Shown here one piece after another: positions 44,124 through 53,085 of a DNA stretch of 56,165 nt. Made by a program: the position numbers and the translations under genes. Position 1 is the stretch's first letter, and each line of letters opens with the position of its first letter. Source of the stretch: Candidatus Endobugula sp. (lineage in GTDB: Bacteria > Pseudomonadota > Gammaproteobacteria > Pseudomonadales > Cellvibrionaceae); the NCBI GenBank assembly GCA_020628895.1, contig JAHDEM010000009.1:1736-57900 (forward strand), in the 5' to 3' direction. The notes under the pieces were generated by a model, which did not search any database, was not told where the DNA came from, and saw only the letters and a list, made by a program, of their open reading frames with translations.

Positions 44124-45080
44124 ATGGAGTATAGAAAACCCACAGTATGGACATTAACTAATGAGTTTACATCAGTCGATGTTCTCTCTGTGGGTGCTTC
44201 GATCGATAACCTAGTATTTAGTTTACCAGATAGCATAAAAGCAAAACCTTTAGCCTCTGCTCCTTGGGGTGAGCCTGAACTGAAGTCTTCAAGTTTAGAA
44301 TATATCCCTGCACATCTACAATTTCTAGGAGGCGAATGGCCTTGTGTGCCGTTCGGCTCAATTTCTATTGATGAATCTCACCATGGCTTTTGTACGGATC
44401 ATGAATGGGATGTGTGTTCTAAAAGCAAAGATCGTATTACTCTTCGAATAATTTATCCTGACGGCCATATAGTTAATTGTGTTGAAAGGTCAATTACTCT
44501 AGCCCCAGATCAAGCAGCTGTTGACTTCTCTTTAACTATTGATGTCAATCAAGCATGCAAGCTACCAGTTGGTTTGCACCCTATCTTTGCAGTTCCTCGT
44601 AAACAGAATAGCCTTTTTATTAAATCGCCTGAATATACTCATGCGCGGACAATTATTGAGAGGTTTTCTCCTCCCACTAGTCGCTTTGTTCCTGATACAT
44701 TATTAAATAATGACGGAAATGTTGAAGTGATGGGTGGTGGTAATGTTAATATATGGCGCCACCCGCTACCCCCAGGTGAAGATCTTGTTCAGCTCTGGGA
44801 TACAGATGGGCAAGTTGAATTACACTACCCATATGAAAATTATAAGGCAGTGCTTACGTGGGATGAAACATTGTTACCTCATTGCTTGTTGTGGGTGGCT
44901 AACCCAGGAGTGACGAGTGTTGCTCAATTGGGTGATTTTTACGGCATTGGTGTTGAACCTGTTAATTCTTGGTTTGATCGTAATGATGATCAGCCAGTAG
45001 GTCGGTCTGGAGAAGGGGTAGATTGCTCTCCTGACGAACTCCTTTGTATTCGTTATCGCTTAGCGTGTCAAACGCTATGA
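44124..45080 (+). CDS. Galactose-mutarotase-like (aldose 1-epimerase superfamily) protein
   Basis: 318 residues with the beta-sandwich mutarotase-like fold. Candidate catalytic His lies in DESHHGFCTDHEW, another in LPVGLHPIFAVP, and a Glu in FYGIGVEPVNSW. These match superfamily positions for the acid/base pair, but the sequence is divergent from GalM. It likely converts alpha and beta anomers of the imported hexose, or acts on a related sugar. It lies between gtsD and the fructokinase. Cytoplasmic; no signal peptide. Confidence 0.78.
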   Translation: MEYRKPTVWTLTNEFTSVDVLSVGASIDNLVFSLPDSIKAKPLASAPWGEPELKSSSLEYIPAHLQFLGGEWPCVPFGSISIDESHHGFCTDHEWDVCSKSKDRITLRIIYPDGHIVNCVERSITLAPDQAAVDFSLTIDVNQACKLPVGLHPIFAVPRKQNSLFIKSPEYTHARTIIERFSPPTSRFVPDTLLNNDGNVEVMGGGNVNIWRHPLPPGEDLVQLWDTDGQVELHYPYENYKAVLTWDETLLPHCLLWVANPGVTSVAQLGDFYGIGVEPVNSWFDRNDDQPVGRSGEGVDCSPDELLCIRYRLACQTL

Positions 45081-45130
45081 TTATAGCTGCAGTGTCAGCT
45101 ATTTTTTTATATTAATTAAAGGTTATATGT

Positions 45131-46060
45131 ATGATTCTTTGTTGTGGTGAGGCTCTAATCGATATGATCCCGTCGACTTCTGATGATGGGAATACCACCT
45201 ATGCTCCTCATTCTGGAGGTGCTATTTTTAACACGGCTATCGCCTTGGGTCGTTTGGGTGTTAGTACAAAAATGCTAACGGGTTTATCTACAGATCTCTT
45301 TGGTACTCAGCTGCGAGAAGCGCTAGAAGCAAGTTTGGTAGATACCTCATTGGTCGTTGAAAGTAGTAACCCAACAACACTGGCGTTTGTTCAGCTTGTC
45401 AATGGGCATGCTAAGTATACTTTTTATGATGAAAATACTGCGGGCAGGGTGTTTTCTGAAAAAGACTTACCAGAGATACCCACAGATATTGCTGCTATCT
45501 ACCTAGGCGGCATTAGTTTGTGTAGTGAGCCTGCGGCAGATGCTTATCGAGCTATTGCTGAAAATGAGTCTGATAATAAAGTCATCATGGTTGATCCTAA
45601 TATTAGGGCGAATTTTATTTCTGATGAAGCAATCTATCGAGAAAGGTTGGATCGAATGCTCGCCTGTGCTGATATCGTAAAAGTGTCTGATGAAGATCTG
45701 GATTGGATGATTGCAGATACAAGCTTGTCTCAAGATACTAAGATGGAGCAGCTTATCCATAAGGGAGCTTCTATTGTTATTATGACTCGGGGTAAGGATG
45801 GCGCGAAAGCCATGATGGCAGATAAATCCATTGTTGAAGTTCCCTCTAAGTTAGTAGAGGTGGTTGATACCGTTGGTGCAGGAGATACCTATAATGCAGG
45901 TTTTATTGCCAAATTATCCGAATTAAGTGTTTTAGATAAAACATCAATTAAAAATATAGATAAGAGCCAGTTGTCAGAAGCCTTATCATTTGGTGCTTCT
46001 GTTGCGGCAGTGACCGTTTCCCGAGCCGGTGCCAATCCTCCTTGGAAGCATGAGTTGTAA
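45131..46060 (+). CDS. Fructokinase, PfkB family
   Basis: 309 residues of the ribokinase-like fold. N-terminal MILCCGEALIDMIPS, glycine-rich GGAIFNTAIALGRLG, VIMTRGKDGAKA, and PfkB signature 2 DTVGAGDTYNAGF, with catalytic Asp in the GAGD sequence. The CCGEALIDMIP start is typical of proteobacterial fructokinases (FrK/ScrK). AAAGG precedes the ATG. It would make fructose-6-phosphate from fructose produced by the AGE-family isomerase. Other hexose or keto-sugar specificities are possible. Confidence 0.85.
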   Translation: MILCCGEALIDMIPSTSDDGNTTYAPHSGGAIFNTAIALGRLGVSTKMLTGLSTDLFGTQLREALEASLVDTSLVVESSNPTTLAFVQLVNGHAKYTFYDENTAGRVFSEKDLPEIPTDIAAIYLGGISLCSEPAADAYRAIAENESDNKVIMVDPNIRANFISDEAIYRERLDRMLACADIVKVSDEDLDWMIADTSLSQDTKMEQLIHKGASIVIMTRGKDGAKAMMADKSIVEVPSKLVEVVDTVGAGDTYNAGFIAKLSELSVLDKTSIKNIDKSQLSEALSFGASVAAVTVSRAGANPPWKHEL

Positions 46061-46082
46061 TGCTATCCTAAGTATCAATTTT

Positions 46083-46116
46083 TTATCAGCAGGTATATTT
46101 TTTATCCTGCTGATAA
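46083..46116 (+). terminator. Hairpin after fructokinase gene
   Basis: TTATCAGCAGG (46083-46093) and CCTGCTGATAA (46106-46116), a perfect 11-bp stem with a 12-nt loop. No T-run follows, so it is either a weak terminator or an mRNA-stabilising end. Confidence 0.55.
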
Positions 46117-46129
46117 TGATACGCGTAAC

Positions 46130-46143
46130 TTATAACGTTTTAA
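46130..46143. promoter_or_regulatory. LacI-type motif copy 1 upstream of gap
   Basis: TTATAACGTTTTAA, the complement form of TTAAAACGTTATAA. Identical to the copy at 46342. Confidence 0.6.
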
Positions 46144-46341
46144 ATTTTAGCTCCTGCCTTTTTTTCTTAATAATCCATAAAATCTATTAAATGTTTGTGG
46201 GTTGTAATATCTCATTAAAATAACTCGTACATACTGCATTCATAGGATTTGGAATGCTTGAAGGTCTAGTTGTAGAGGGAAAACCCAGTGTTAATTAGCT
46301 TCATATTAGAGTAGTATACAAACTTATTAATGTTTAACCTA

Positions 46342-46355
46342 TTATAACGTTTTAA
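46342..46355. promoter_or_regulatory. LacI-type motif copy 2 upstream of gap
   Basis: TTATAACGTTTTAA, identical to the copy 212 bp upstream. It lies 186 bp before the gap ATG. Confidence 0.6.
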
Positions 46356-46541
46356 ATGCATAGTTTTTGCTGAGAATATACTTTTTATCCCTTTGTGGGA
46401 GAGGTAAAGTATCTGTTTGGTTGAACGACGTAAAGTATGCTGGGTCACATAGCAATCATCTCTTGTTTTTCAAGTATGCATGTGACTCACAGTATCCAAT
46501 GAAAAATAGAAAACTAGTAAATGTAAAAATAAGGTAACCCT

Positions 46542-47543
46542 ATGAAAAAAGTTGCAATTAATGGATTTGGTCGTATCGGTCGTAATGTAATGCGTGCATG
46601 GTTAGAGCGTCGAGCAGATATCGATTTTGAAATTGTTGCCATCAACGACCTTGGTGATACAGAAATAAATGCTCACTTATTAAAATACGATTCAGTTCAT
46701 GGCACTTTACCCGAAGACATCCGTGCTGACGGTGATAGTATCCTAATAGATGATACAAAAATCACAGTATTGAGCGAGCGTGACCCAGCCCTGCTTCCAT
46801 GGGGTGATTTGGGTGTTGACTTAGTTATGGAATGTACAGGTTTCTTTACAGAAGGTAGTAAAGCACAAGCACATATTGATGCCGGTGCTAAAAAAGTGGT
46901 TATTTCAGCACCAGGTAAAAATGTTGATAAAACAGTTGTTTATGGTGTTAACCACCAGCTATTGACAGCAGAAGACAACATTATTTCGAATGCATCATGT
47001 ACAACTAACTGTTTGGCTCCATTAGTACATACCTTACACAACGAAGTAGGTATTGTTAAAGGCTTAGCGAATACTATCCACTCTTATACTAATGACCAGC
47101 GTCTGTCTGATGTTTATCACACTGATCTATTCCGTGCGCGTTCAGCAACTCAATCTATGATTCCAACAAAAACCGGCGCGGCTGCAGCTGTTGGCCTTGT
47201 TATCCCCGAGATGGCTGGAAAAATCGATGGTTTGGCGATTCGTATTCCCACAATTAACGTATCTCTACTAGACTTTACTTTTGAAGCGGGTCGCGATACT
47301 TCGGTAGAAGAGGTTAACAGCATATTAAAAACTGCTGCGGAAGGGCCTTTAGCTGGTGTATTAGCATTAAATAGCGTTCCACTAGTGAGTATCGACTTTA
47401 ACCATAATCCTGCTTCAAGTATTGCCGATGCAAGCCATACACGTGTTATTGGTAATCAAGTGAAAGTATTATCGTGGTATGACAATGAGTGGGGTTTCTC
47501 TAACCGTATGTTAGATACGTCAGGTTACTTACTTGCACTATAA
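46542..47543 (+). CDS. gap: Glyceraldehyde-3-phosphate dehydrogenase
   Basis: 333 residues, usual length. NAD-binding start [18 protein letters not shown] and catalytic [13 protein letters not shown] with the nucleophilic Cys, and the C-terminal [12 protein letters not shown]. It oxidises glyceraldehyde-3-phosphate, the other product of the Entner-Doudoroff aldolase step. First gene of gap-zwf-pgl-edd-eda, 79 bp before zwf. Two LacI-type motifs lie upstream. TAAGGT precedes the ATG. Confidence 0.96.
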   Translation: MKKVAINGFGRIGRNVMRAWLERRADIDFEIVAINDLGDTEINAHLLKYDSVHGTLPEDIRADGDSILIDDTKITVLSERDPALLPWGDLGVDLVMECTGFFTEGSKAQAHIDAGAKKVVISAPGKNVDKTVVYGVNHQLLTAEDNIISNASCTTNCLAPLVHTLHNEVGIVKGLANTIHSYTNDQRLSDVYHTDLFRARSATQSMIPTKTGAAAAVGLVIPEMAGKIDGLAIRIPTINVSLLDFTFEAGRDTSVEEVNSILKTAAEGPLAGVLALNSVPLVSIDFNHNPASSIADASHTRVIGNQVKVLSWYDNEWGFSNRMLDTSGYLLAL

Positions 47544-47580
47544 TAGTGTGATATGCCGTTAACAATTAATAAAAACAAAA

Positions 47581-47603
47581 GCCCTACAGTGTATCTGTAG
47601 GGC
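47581..47603. promoter_or_regulatory. Hairpin between gap and zwf
   Basis: GCCCTACAG (47581-47589) and CTGTAGGGC (47595-47603), a perfect 9-bp stem with a 5-nt loop. On the plus strand no T-run follows. On the minus strand the stem is followed by TTTTGTTTTT, so it could end antisense transcripts. Confidence 0.65.
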
Positions 47604-47621
47604 ATTGAGTGACTACATTTT

Positions 47622-49085
47622 ATGATTAAGCCTTGTAATATTTTAATAATCGGCGGCGAAGGTGACCTAGCCTTTAGAAAGCTATATCCCGCCTTATTTA
47701 ATTTAGAATGCCAGGGGTTGTTACCAGAAGGTACCACTATTTATGGTATAGGCCGAGGGCGTTTTACTGAAGAAGAATTCTTCAAAAATGTCAAAACTTG
47801 GATTGAAAAAAGCGAATATACCATCGAAGTTAAATCTGATATGTGGGAATTATTTTCTGCACGTGTCAAGCAGTTTGTAGGTGATGCCACTTCTCCTGAA
47901 TCCTTGTTGACATTAAAGAGCGAACTTAATGACAACGATAATGTTGTTTATTTATCGACTCCTCCTAATATTTTCTCAAAAGTGTGTAAAGCATTAGATG
48001 ATGCTAAGTTGGTTGAAAATACACGTATAGTCGTAGAAAAGCCGCTGGGTGATTCTAAAGCTTCTTTTGAAGAGATTAATCAACATTTCCAAGCTATCTT
48101 CAACGAAGATCAGATTTATCGTATTGATCACTATCTAGGTAAAGAAACGGTTCAAAACCTTTTAGCGCTTCGCTTTGCTAACTCACTATTTGAGCCCTTA
48201 TGGAGCCGCCACTATATCGATCATGTGCAGATTACGGCAGCAGAAACGGTAGGAGCGGGTGGCCGTTGGGCATTTTATGATAAAGCGGGTGCCTTACGTG
48301 ATATGGTCCAAAACCACTTGTTGCAGTTGTTATGTTTGGTGAGTATGGAGCCGCCAGCTAAAAACGATTCTAATGATGTTCGCGATGAAAAGCTCAAAGC
48401 TTTGCGCTGTCTAAAGCCAATTACGGCAGAGAATGTTGAGGCGTTAACCATTCGTGGACAATATGAGCAAGGTGTCGCTGACGATAAAGTCGCTGCTGCT
48501 TACATCAACGAAGAAGATGCTCAAGATAGCGAATCTAATACAGAAACCTTTGTTGCTGTAAAAGCAGAAATTGAGAATTCTCGCTGGCATGGTGTGCCTT
48601 TTTATCTACGTACAGGCAAGCGTATGCCTATTCGTTACTCCGAAATCACTATTCAATTTAAACCGATTGCTCATCAGGTCTTAGCCGGCTCGGCAAGTCT
48701 GCCAGCTAACCGCTTAACGATTCGTTTACAACCGAATGAAGGTGTTGAGCTTAGGCTAATTAATAAAGTGCCCGGTTTGAGTGAAGAAACAGAACTGCAA
48801 AGTGTTGGTTTAGACCTTTCCTTTGATAAAGCATTTAAAGACCACCGTTCTCCTAGTGCTTATGAGCGTATGTTGTTGGATGTGATTAGAGCCGACCAGA
48901 CTCTCTTTATGCGTGCAGACGAGTTGGGCGCCGCTTGGGGTTGGGTTGACGGTATTATTGAAGGTTGGGAAGCGAATTCACAACCCGCATTAAAATATAA
49001 TGCCGGTAGTTGGGGGCCTGTAGAATCCACTGTTATGTTGTCTAGAGATGGGCGTCAATGGTTTGATTATGGGAGAAACTCATAA
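47622..49085 (+). CDS. zwf: Glucose-6-phosphate 1-dehydrogenase
   Basis: 487 residues. Substrate-site motif RIDHYLGKETVQN with catalytic His; the N-terminal dinucleotide-binding loop reads GGEGDLAFRKLYPALF instead of the usual GASGDLAKRKL. It also has FYLRTGKRMP and a C-terminal WGWVDGIIEGWE. It produces 6-phosphogluconolactone and NAD(P)H from glucose-6-phosphate. Shine-Dalgarno is weak. Its stop overlaps the pgl start (TAATG). Cofactor preference cannot be told. Confidence 0.96.
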   Translation: MIKPCNILIIGGEGDLAFRKLYPALFNLECQGLLPEGTTIYGIGRGRFTEEEFFKNVKTWIEKSEYTIEVKSDMWELFSARVKQFVGDATSPESLLTLKSELNDNDNVVYLSTPPNIFSKVCKALDDAKLVENTRIVVEKPLGDSKASFEEINQHFQAIFNEDQIYRIDHYLGKETVQNLLALRFANSLFEPLWSRHYIDHVQITAAETVGAGGRWAFYDKAGALRDMVQNHLLQLLCLVSMEPPAKNDSNDVRDEKLKALRCLKPITAENVEALTIRGQYEQGVADDKVAAAYINEEDAQDSESNTETFVAVKAEIENSRWHGVPFYLRTGKRMPIRYSEITIQFKPIAHQVLAGSASLPANRLTIRLQPNEGVELRLINKVPGLSEETELQSVGLDLSFDKAFKDHRSPSAYERMLLDVIRADQTLFMRADELGAAWGWVDGIIEGWEANSQPALKYNAGSWGPVESTVMLSRDGRQWFDYGRNS

Positions 49086-49774
49086 TGAAAACCTATGATA
49101 ACCATCAAGCGTTAGTAGTGGAATTAGCTGCCAATATACTGGAAAAACTTGATCAAGCGATCCAAAAAGATGGCTGTGCAAGCATTGCGTTTTCTGGTGG
49201 TGGTACACCTAAATTATTGTTTCAGTATCTAGCTAAACAAGATTTTGATTGGTCAAAAGTGCAAATCACTTTAGTGGATGAGCGCTGTGTTGATGATTCA
49301 GATTCTCGCTCCAATGCTAAATTAATTAAAGATAACTTAATTAGTCAATTGGCTAGCCAGCCTACTTTTTTTCCGATGTATGTCGGTGGTGACGGAGAGG
49401 TGGCTTTAGATAACTCTAGACAGGCGCTTTCTTCTATCAAGTTACCATTAGATGTTGCTATTTTAGGTATGGGGGGCGATGGTCACACAGCTTCTTTTTT
49501 CCCTGACTCGGACAATATCAGCCAAATGCTTGATTTGTCAGATAAGACCCGCTTAATGACAACACAGTCAGCATCTTCAATAGAGCAGCGTATTACATGG
49601 AGTTTATCCACTTTATTGGAAACCCATTGGCTGGCTTTGCATATTGTTGGTGAGTCCAAAGCGGTTGTATTTGAACAGGCAAAGAAAGATAATGATCCTC
49701 TAACTTTACCTATCAGTGCTGTTATTGATCAGCAGCAGTCTCCACTATCTGTATTTTATACTCCAGAGTCGTAA
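49085..49774 (+). CDS. pgl: 6-phosphogluconolactonase
   Basis: 229 residues, DevB/Pgl family. Blocks include SIAFSGGGTPKLLFQYL, VQITLVDERCV, DSRSNAKLIKDNLI and LGMGGDGHTASFFPDS. It hydrolyses 6-phosphogluconolactone to 6-phosphogluconate. Overlaps zwf by one base pair and is 3 bp from edd. Confidence 0.95.
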   Translation: MKTYDNHQALVVELAANILEKLDQAIQKDGCASIAFSGGGTPKLLFQYLAKQDFDWSKVQITLVDERCVDDSDSRSNAKLIKDNLISQLASQPTFFPMYVGGDGEVALDNSRQALSSIKLPLDVAILGMGGDGHTASFFPDSDNISQMLDLSDKTRLMTTQSASSIEQRITWSLSTLLETHWLALHIVGESKAVVFEQAKKDNDPLTLPISAVIDQQQSPLSVFYTPES

Positions 49775-49777
49775 ATC

Positions 49778-51574
49778 ATGAACAAAATTATCCAAGAAGT
49801 TACCGGTAACATTAAGGCGCGTAGCCAGTCATCACGTGATGCATATTTAGCACGTCTAGATAGAGTTCAGAGTAAAGCACCCCCTGCGGATTGTTTATCG
49901 TGCAGTAATATGGCTCATGTCGTTGCAGCAAGCCCTGATTCTGATAAAGATTCTATTGCTGAGCACCGTAGCCAAAACATTGGTATTGTCACTGCATATA
50001 ACGATATGTTGTCAGCACATCAACCGTTGCTCACTTATCCGGAGCGAATGAAAGAAGTGGCTCGCCAGCTTGGTGTCACTGCTCAAGTCGCTGGTGGTGT
50101 TCCGGCTATGTGCGATGGAGTCACGCAAGGCCAGCCTGGAATGGAGTTAAGCCTGTTTAGTCGTGATGTTATCGCAATGGCAACGGCGGTTTCATTAACT
50201 CACAATGTGTTCGATGCAGTGGCCTGCTTAGGTGTGTGCGATAAAATTGTCCCAGGTATGATGATGGGAGCATTGCAATTTGGGCATCTACCTACCGTAT
50301 TTATTCCAGCAGGGCCAATGACATCGGGTATCCCTAATAGCGAAAAAGCGGCTATTAGAGAGAAATTTGTTAAAGGTGAGGTGGGCACCGATGTGCTGTT
50401 TAAAACAGAGTCTGCCTCTTACCATAGTGCAGGCACTTGTACTTTCTACGGTACTGCTAATTCAAACCAGCTATTAATGGAGATGTTAGGGGTTCAACTG
50501 CCTTCAACATCGTTTGTGAATACAGGTACCGAATTGCGTGATGCATTGACTGATGAGTCAGTTAGACGGCTTGTTAAATCAGCCCCACTATCGCAGGTAG
50601 TGACGGCAGAATCATTTGTTAACTCCATTATTGGCTTATTGGCTACTGGCGGATCAACCAACCATACTCTTCATATCGTTGCTATGGCGAAAGCCGCTGG
50701 CTTAAATATCACTTGGGAAGATTTTGATGCGCTATCTAAAGTGGTCCCATTAATCGCCAAGGTGTATCCGAATGGTTCAGCGGATGTTAACCACTTCCGT
50801 GATGCAGGCGGTATTGCATTTATGGTCCATGCGCTTAGACAGGAAGGTTTGCTTAATGAAGATGTGCAAACTGTTATGGGCGCAGGTCTTGACCCCTATG
50901 AGAAAGAGCCAGAGCTCAATACTGAAACTGGCGTTTTATCGTGGTCATCATCCGTAACCGCTAGCCGTAATACTGAAATATTACGTTCGCCAAAAGAGCC
51001 TTTTGATAAAGAGGGTGGTGTGCGTCTACTACAGGGTAATTTAGGTAAGGCAGTGGTTAAGGCATCTGCCGTAAAACCTGAATTCCGCAAAATTACAGCG
51101 CCATGCCATACTTTTTCTTCTCAGGAAGAGTTACAGGAAGCCTTTAAAAATGGGGAATTGGAAAAAGACTTTGTTGCGGTTGTACGTTTTCAGGGTGCAG
51201 CGGCAAATGGTATGCCTGAATTACATAAAATGTTGCCTCCACTAGCAGTGTTGCAGGATAAAGGTTTTAAAGTTGCCCTAATCACCGACGGTCGATTATC
51301 TGGAGCCTCAGGTAAGGTGCTTGCTGCTATTCATTTAACCCCAGAAGCCAAATTAAATGGTAATATTGCGAAGTTGCAGGATGGTGATTTAATTACTGTT
51401 GATGCTGAACAAGGTCTATTACAAGTAGAGCTAGATGAAAACACGCTAAACGCACGTACAGCATCGGCGGAACCTGAAATTGACGATACGCTAGGACGTC
51501 ATTTATTTGCTTCCATGAGGAAAGTGGTTACCAGTGCTGAAGAAGGTGCTAGTGTATTTGACTGGGACGCTTGA
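49778..51574 (+). CDS. edd: 6-phosphogluconate dehydratase
   Basis: 598 residues of the IlvD/Edd family. Fe-S cluster Cys in VPAMCDGVTQGQPGME, DAVACLGVCDKIVPG and SAGTCTFYGTANSNQ, plus the C-terminal LITDGRLSGASGKV. It makes 2-keto-3-deoxy-6-phosphogluconate (KDPG) by dehydrating 6-phosphogluconate. Length fits Edd rather than IlvD. An 87-bp gap with a hairpin precedes eda. Confidence 0.96.
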   Translation: MNKIIQEVTGNIKARSQSSRDAYLARLDRVQSKAPPADCLSCSNMAHVVAASPDSDKDSIAEHRSQNIGIVTAYNDMLSAHQPLLTYPERMKEVARQLGVTAQVAGGVPAMCDGVTQGQPGMELSLFSRDVIAMATAVSLTHNVFDAVACLGVCDKIVPGMMMGALQFGHLPTVFIPAGPMTSGIPNSEKAAIREKFVKGEVGTDVLFKTESASYHSAGTCTFYGTANSNQLLMEMLGVQLPSTSFVNTGTELRDALTDESVRRLVKSAPLSQVVTAESFVNSIIGLLATGGSTNHTLHIVAMAKAAGLNITWEDFDALSKVVPLIAKVYPNGSADVNHFRDAGGIAFMVHALRQEGLLNEDVQTVMGAGLDPYEKEPELNTETGVLSWSSSVTASRNTEILRSPKEPFDKEGGVRLLQGNLGKAVVKASAVKPEFRKITAPCHTFSSQEELQEAFKNGELEKDFVAVVRFQGAAANGMPELHKMLPPLAVLQDKGFKVALITDGRLSGASGKVLAAIHLTPEAKLNGNIAKLQDGDLITVDAEQGLLQVELDENTLNARTASAEPEIDDTLGRHLFASMRKVVTSAEEGASVFDWDA

Positions 51575-51600
51575 TAATAGCAGCCATATCCATAAACTAG

Positions 51601-51631
51601 TGGCTTCGCTTTTTATATGAGGGCGAAGTCA
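51601..51631 (+). promoter_or_regulatory. Intercistronic hairpin edd-eda
   Basis: TGGCTTCGC (51601-51609) and GCGAAGTCA (51623-51631), 9 bp with one G-T pair. No strong T-run. It may tune eda expression or mRNA stability. Confidence 0.5.
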
Positions 51632-51661
51632 TCATGTTGAGTAAATATTAGGAAAGTAAAT

Positions 51662-52297
51662 ATGCAAAAGAACGTCGCTGAATTTAACCAAAATCATGCG
51701 CCAGCATTACCTGTGATAAAGGTAGATGTTGCAGAAGATATTATTCCCTTGGCGCAAGCATTGGGTCGCGGGGGTATTACGTCATTAGAAATCACTTTGC
51801 GTTCTGATGCAGCAATGGATGCTATTAAGCTAGCTAAACAAGAATTCCCTGATTTTTGTATCAGTGCAGGTACAGTCACTCAAACGAGCCAAATTGAAGA
51901 GCTGGCTAAGATGGGCTGTGTCGATTTTATGGTAACTCCAGGTATTACTGCATCCCTGCTTGATGCTGCAAAAGCAAATGGCGTAGAAATTTTACCCGGC
52001 GTTAATGGTCCGAGTGATGTCATTCTTGGAAAAGAGTATGGTTTGGAGTATTTTAAGTTGTTCCCAGCCACGGTCGTTGGCGGAATCCCAATGCTTAAAG
52101 CACTAGGTGGCCCTTTTCCTGACCTTAAGTTTTGCCCTACTGGCGGTTTAACTCCAGACAACTTTATGGACTTTTATTCTCTGCCAAATGTCTTTGCCTT
52201 TGGTGGTTCTTGGATGGTAGCTGGTTCGCTTATCGCAGAAAAGAACTGGGCTAAGGTAGAAGAATTGACTAAGCAAACAATCGACCAGATCGTATAA
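51662..52297 (+). CDS. eda: KDPG/KHG aldolase
   Basis: 211 residues of the class I TIM-barrel family. SLEITLRSDAA carries the catalytic Glu, FMVTPGITASL and FKLFPATVVGG carry the Schiff-base Lys, and FCPTGGLTPDN binds the phosphate. It cleaves KDPG to pyruvate and glyceraldehyde-3-phosphate. AGGAAAG precedes the ATG. It is the last gene of the operon and is convergent with lpxH, 20 bp apart. Confidence 0.96.
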   Translation: MQKNVAEFNQNHAPALPVIKVDVAEDIIPLAQALGRGGITSLEITLRSDAAMDAIKLAKQEFPDFCISAGTVTQTSQIEELAKMGCVDFMVTPGITASLLDAAKANGVEILPGVNGPSDVILGKEYGLEYFKLFPATVVGGIPMLKALGGPFPDLKFCPTGGLTPDNFMDFYSLPNVFAFGGSWMVAGSLIAEKNWAKVEELTKQTIDQIV

Positions 52298-52317
52298 ATT
52301 CGATCTTACCTAATGGA

Positions 52318-53049
52318 TTAAATATCAAATGATATGAGCGAAGGACCGCTGTCATCTATTTCTATATACCATCCCTTTTCCCCCCAATCTCCCAGTACCC
52401 AACGTTCAGCGTCAACAGTATTATGTTTAATGGTTAACGTGTGTTTATTCGGTCGGTGGGTATGTCCATGAATAAGGTTATGCACATTATGCTCTTCCAT
52501 AATGCGTATCACTTCTTCTTCGGTGACATCCATAATATCCGCTGCTTTTAGGCTTTTCATGGTTTGGCTTTTATCTTGTATTTCAGCCACAATTTGGCGT
52601 CTTTGCTCGATAGGCTGCCCCAAGAATTGTTGTTGCCACTGTGTGGAACGAGCCATTTTCCTAAAGGCCAGATAATCGACATCTTTAGTGCATAAGCTGT
52701 CGCCATGCATCAGCAGGTAGTTTGAATGGTTGTAACTAAGCACGTAGGGGTCATTAAGCAAGGTAGCCTGGCAGCGTTGGGCAAAATCTTCTCCTGCCAA
52801 AAAATCTCTGTTGCCATGCATAAAATACAGCTGATGGCCGTCTTGGGTGCTGTAAGTATGAAGTTTTTCGATGACTTCTTGATAAAGCGGAGTGTCGTCG
52901 TCATCCCCCAGCCAAGCTTCAAAAAAGTCGCCCAATATGTAGAGAGCTTGTACCTGTTGGGCTTTTGTTTCTAGAAAATGGTAAAAAGCCTGCGTGATAG
53001 CAGGCCTTTTAGGGTCGAGATGGAGGTCTGAAATAAACAGTAAGCTCAT
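52318..53049 (-). CDS. lpxH: UDP-2,3-diacylglucosamine diphosphatase LpxH
   Basis: 243 residues of the calcineurin-like phosphoesterase fold. Metal motifs are ISDLHLDPKRP, LGDFFEAWLGDDDD, HGNRDFL, LMHGDSLC and HGHTHRPN. It hydrolyses UDP-2,3-diacylglucosamine to lipid X plus UMP in lipid A synthesis. The adjacent ppiB-lpxH order, reading in the same direction, is common in gammaproteobacteria. Confidence 0.95.
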   Translation of the reverse strand: MSLLFISDLHLDPKRPAITQAFYHFLETKAQQVQALYILGDFFEAWLGDDDDTPLYQEVIEKLHTYSTQDGHQLYFMHGNRDFLAGEDFAQRCQATLLNDPYVLSYNHSNYLLMHGDSLCTKDVDYLAFRKMARSTQWQQQFLGQPIEQRRQIVAEIQDKSQTMKSLKAADIMDVTEEEVIRIMEEHNVHNLIHGHTHRPNKHTLTIKHNTVDAERWVLGDWGEKGWYIEIDDSGPSLISFDI

Positions 53050-53085
53050 TGGTCTCTATTAGTTTTAAGTGCTATTGGAAGCGTA

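Larger units (their letters stand above)
46061..46541. other. Intergenic region upstream of gap, 481 bp
   Basis: No gene. It holds a hairpin at 46083-46116 and two identical LacI-type motifs (46130, 46342). A weak HexR-like half-site was looked for but not accepted. Confidence 0.55.

Noticed and set aside
46200-46225. HexR-like site upstream of gap (TGTAATATCTCATTAAA)
   Set aside because: Only one half matches the TGTAAT..ATTACA consensus; the other half fails.
46266-46448. Leftward 60-codon frame in the gap upstream region
   Set aside because: Covers a LacI-type motif, has no ribosome site and no recognisable protein features.
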